Below, piece after piece: positions 5,045 through 6,779 of a stretch of 6,779 bases of DNA (its first letter is position 1; every line of letters begins with the position of its first letter). The DNA comes from Clostridia bacterium (lineage in GTDB: Bacteria; Bacillota; Clostridia; Christensenellales; CAG-1252), in the NCBI GenBank assembly GCA_009928745.1, contig SACC01000068.1:1-6779 (forward strand). The letters are read 5' to 3'. The position numbers were made by a program, and so were the translations under genes. The notes below the pieces were generated by a model. The model did no database searches and had not been told where the DNA came from. It worked only from the letters and a program-made list of their open reading frames with translations.

Positions 5045-6779
5045 CTACTTTGCGCTGTCCGCGCCTCTGTTGCGTATAAGATATATTATCAATACGTTGA
5101 TATCCGCAGGTGAAACACCACTTATTCGGCTTGCCTGACCTAATGTGCGGGGCTTTATGCGCATAAGTTTTTGCCGCGCCTCGATACGCAGATTGTCAAG
5201 CGCCATATAATCAAAATCCTGCGGCAATTCTCTGTTTTCGAGCTGTTCGGCTTCCCTTAGAGAGGATTGCTCTTTCGCAAGATAACCCTCGTATTTTACC
5301 TCTACCGCAGCGTCTCTTATCGCTCCCTTGTCGAATCCGTCTAATTCGGGCAGATTCTCTATATCCTTGTGACTAACCTTCGCGCGCTTTAACAGTTCGC
5401 TTATCTTAATACCCGTCTTTAACGGCGGCTCTCCCATACTTTCAACAATCGGGGACGCTATGCGTGGCGGCAATACCTTACCGAACGCCTTGAGCACTTG
5501 TGTCCTCTCTTCCATTCTTTTTTTGAATCTTGTATATCTATAGTCGTCCACTAAGCCTATCTCTCTGCCCAGCGGCGTAAGTCTTATATCCGCGTTGTCC
5601 TGTCTTAACATCAGCCTGTATTCGGCGCGCGCCGTCATCATACGGTACGGCTCATTAGTGCCTTTGGTCACAAGGTCGTCAATTAACACGCCTATATACG
5701 CTTCGTGCCGTTTTAGCACTATCGGCTCCAGTCCGTCAATATATCGGCTGGCGTTAATCCCCGCAATAAGCCCTTGCGCCGCCGCCTCCTCATAACCGCT
5801 GCTGCCGTTAAGCTGACCCGCGGCAAAAAGACCGCTAATATTCTTCAACTCCAGACTCGGCTTCAACAGTGTCGGATCTATCGCGTCGTATTCGATAGCG
5901 TACGCCCACTTAACTATCTCGGCGCGCTCTAAGCCCTTGATGCTCCTGTACATAATAAGCTGAACATCCTTGGGTAGCGAAGAGGACATACCTTGTATAT
6001 ACATAAGGTCGCTTGCAGCGCTCTCAGGCTCTACGAATATCTGATGCCTTTCCTTGTTGGAAAAGCGCATAATCTTGTCTTCGATAGAAGGGCAATATCT
6101 CGGTCCCGTTCCCTCTATACTGCCGTTGAATAGCGGCGCGCGGTGTATATTGTCGCGGATAATTTTGTGAGTTCTCTCGTTGGTGTAAGTCAGATAACAC
6201 GGCACCTGTTCGGTGAGCTTGGTATCCGTAAGGAAGGAAAAGCAATATATATCGCTGTCGCCGTCCTCCCGCTCCATTACCGAATAGTCAATGCTATCCG
6301 CCTTAATCCTTGCGGGCGTGCCGGTCTTGAAGCGTCTTAACGCAATAGAGTTATCAATAAGGCTTGCAGATAGTTTCGCCGCGCGCTTAAAGCCAGACGG
6401 ACCCGATTCAATACACTCTTCGCCCGTTATTATCTTGGCTTTGAGATATACGCCTGACGCAAGGATTACCGTCTTTGAATAATACCTCTTGCCGTCAATT
6501 ACCACTCCCTTTATTACGCCGTCCTCAACGATTAGCGCTTCCGCCTCGCCCTCGATAAGCGTTAATTCCTGCTGTTTTCTTAACGTCTTCAGCATTTCCT
6601 CGTGATATACTGCCTTGTCGGTCTGACCCCGCAGGCTTTGCACCGCCGCGCCCTTTGCCGAATTGAGCATTTTTATCTGCAAAAGACTTTTATCCGCATT
6701 GATTGCCATCTCTCCGCCCAAAGCGTCTATTTCGCGGACAAGATGACCTTTCGCCGTGCCGCCGATATTGGGATTGCAC
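5045..6779 (-). CDS. mnmG: tRNA uridine 5-carboxymethylaminomethyl enzyme MnmG (5' partial)
   Basis: FAD- and NADH-dependent subunit that works with the GTPase MnmE to build the (carboxymethyl)aminomethyl group on the wobble uridine (U34) of certain tRNAs. The reading frame is open to the window edge; 577 residues are visible, starting at the CNP..GG.AKGHLVREIDALGG segment. About 46 N-terminal residues, including the first FAD-binding GxGxxG loop, are missing by comparison with E. coli MnmG. Conserved stretches are KGAAVQSLRGQTDK (6653-6612), FKTGTPARI (6331-6305), GPRYCPSIEDK (6103-6071) with its functionally important cysteine, NGSSGYEEAAAQG (5809-5771), ARAEYRLMLRQDNADIRL (5632-5579) and the tRNA-binding tail motif LGQASRISGV (5140-5111). 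Estimated full length is about 623 residues, normal for the family. A TTG at 6719-6721 is internal (Leu), not a start. No frameshift is seen. This gene is also known as gidA. Confidence 0.97.
   Translation of the reverse strand, partial: CNPNIGGTAKGHLVREIDALGGEMAINADKSLLQIKMLNSAKGAAVQSLRGQTDKAVYHEEMLKTLRKQQELTLIEGEAEALIVEDGVIKGVVIDGKRYYSKTVILASGVYLKAKIITGEECIESGPSGFKRAAKLSASLIDNSIALRRFKTGTPARIKADSIDYSVMEREDGDSDIYCFSFLTDTKLTEQVPCYLTYTNERTHKIIRDNIHRAPLFNGSIEGTGPRYCPSIEDKIMRFSNKERHQIFVEPESAASDLMYIQGMSSSLPKDVQLIMYRSIKGLERAEIVKWAYAIEYDAIDPTLLKPSLELKNISGLFAAGQLNGSSGYEEAAAQGLIAGINASRYIDGLEPIVLKRHEAYIGVLIDDLVTKGTNEPYRMMTARAEYRLMLRQDNADIRLTPLGREIGLVDDYRYTRFKKRMEERTQVLKAFGKVLPPRIASPIVESMGEPPLKTGIKISELLKRAKVSHKDIENLPELDGFDKGAIRDAAVEVKYEGYLAKEQSSLREAEQLENRELPQDFDYMALDNLRIEARQKLMRIKPRTLGQASRISGVSPADINVLIIYLIRNRGADSAK

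Noticed and set aside
6719..6721. TTG as a start codon for a 558-residue MnmG
   Set aside because: The frame is open and conserved upstream to the window edge (CNP...AKGHLVREIDA), so this is an internal leucine of a gene cut by the window.

Overview
The window looks like chromosomal DNA of a low-to-moderate G+C Gram-positive bacterium, probably a Clostridia-like member of the Bacillota. This rests on strong AGGAG-type ribosome binding sites, a lipoprotein-type PstS, AT-rich promoters and the mnmG-rsmG gene pair. The lineage is inferred from style and gene content and has not been tested by alignment. I saw no insertion sequence, tRNA, rRNA, CRISPR array or phage gene.

Left part (1-2756, minus strand): a high-affinity phosphate uptake operon in the order pstS, pstC, pstA. 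A pstB ATPase gene would be expected beyond the left edge. PstS is the extracellular phosphate-binding lipoprotein, and PstC and PstA are the two membrane permeases. Upstream of pstS lies a TATAAT box, preceded by three TTTAC repeats spaced exactly 11 bases apart. That is the layout of a PHO box bound by a PhoP/PhoB-type response regulator. A perfect 12-bp hairpin separates pstS from pstC. It probably helps make PstS in excess over the permeases.

The most unusual feature is the PstS protein. Its two sequence halves are in reversed order: the module normally at the C-terminus (RExGSGT onward) follows the signal peptide directly, and the module normally at the N-terminus (SGSTS onward) comes last. 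This is the pattern of a circular permutation.

Middle (2896-4277, plus strand): a divergently transcribed secernin-like peptidase of family C69. It has its own promoter, a strong ribosome binding site that places the start at 2957 so that Cys2 can be the nucleophile, and a clear intrinsic terminator.

Right part (4350-6779, minus strand): mnmG (5' end cut by the window edge) followed five bases later by rsmG. This is a classical pair of RNA-modification genes, for tRNA wobble uridine modification and 16S rRNA G527 methylation. The pair converges on the terminator of the peptidase gene.
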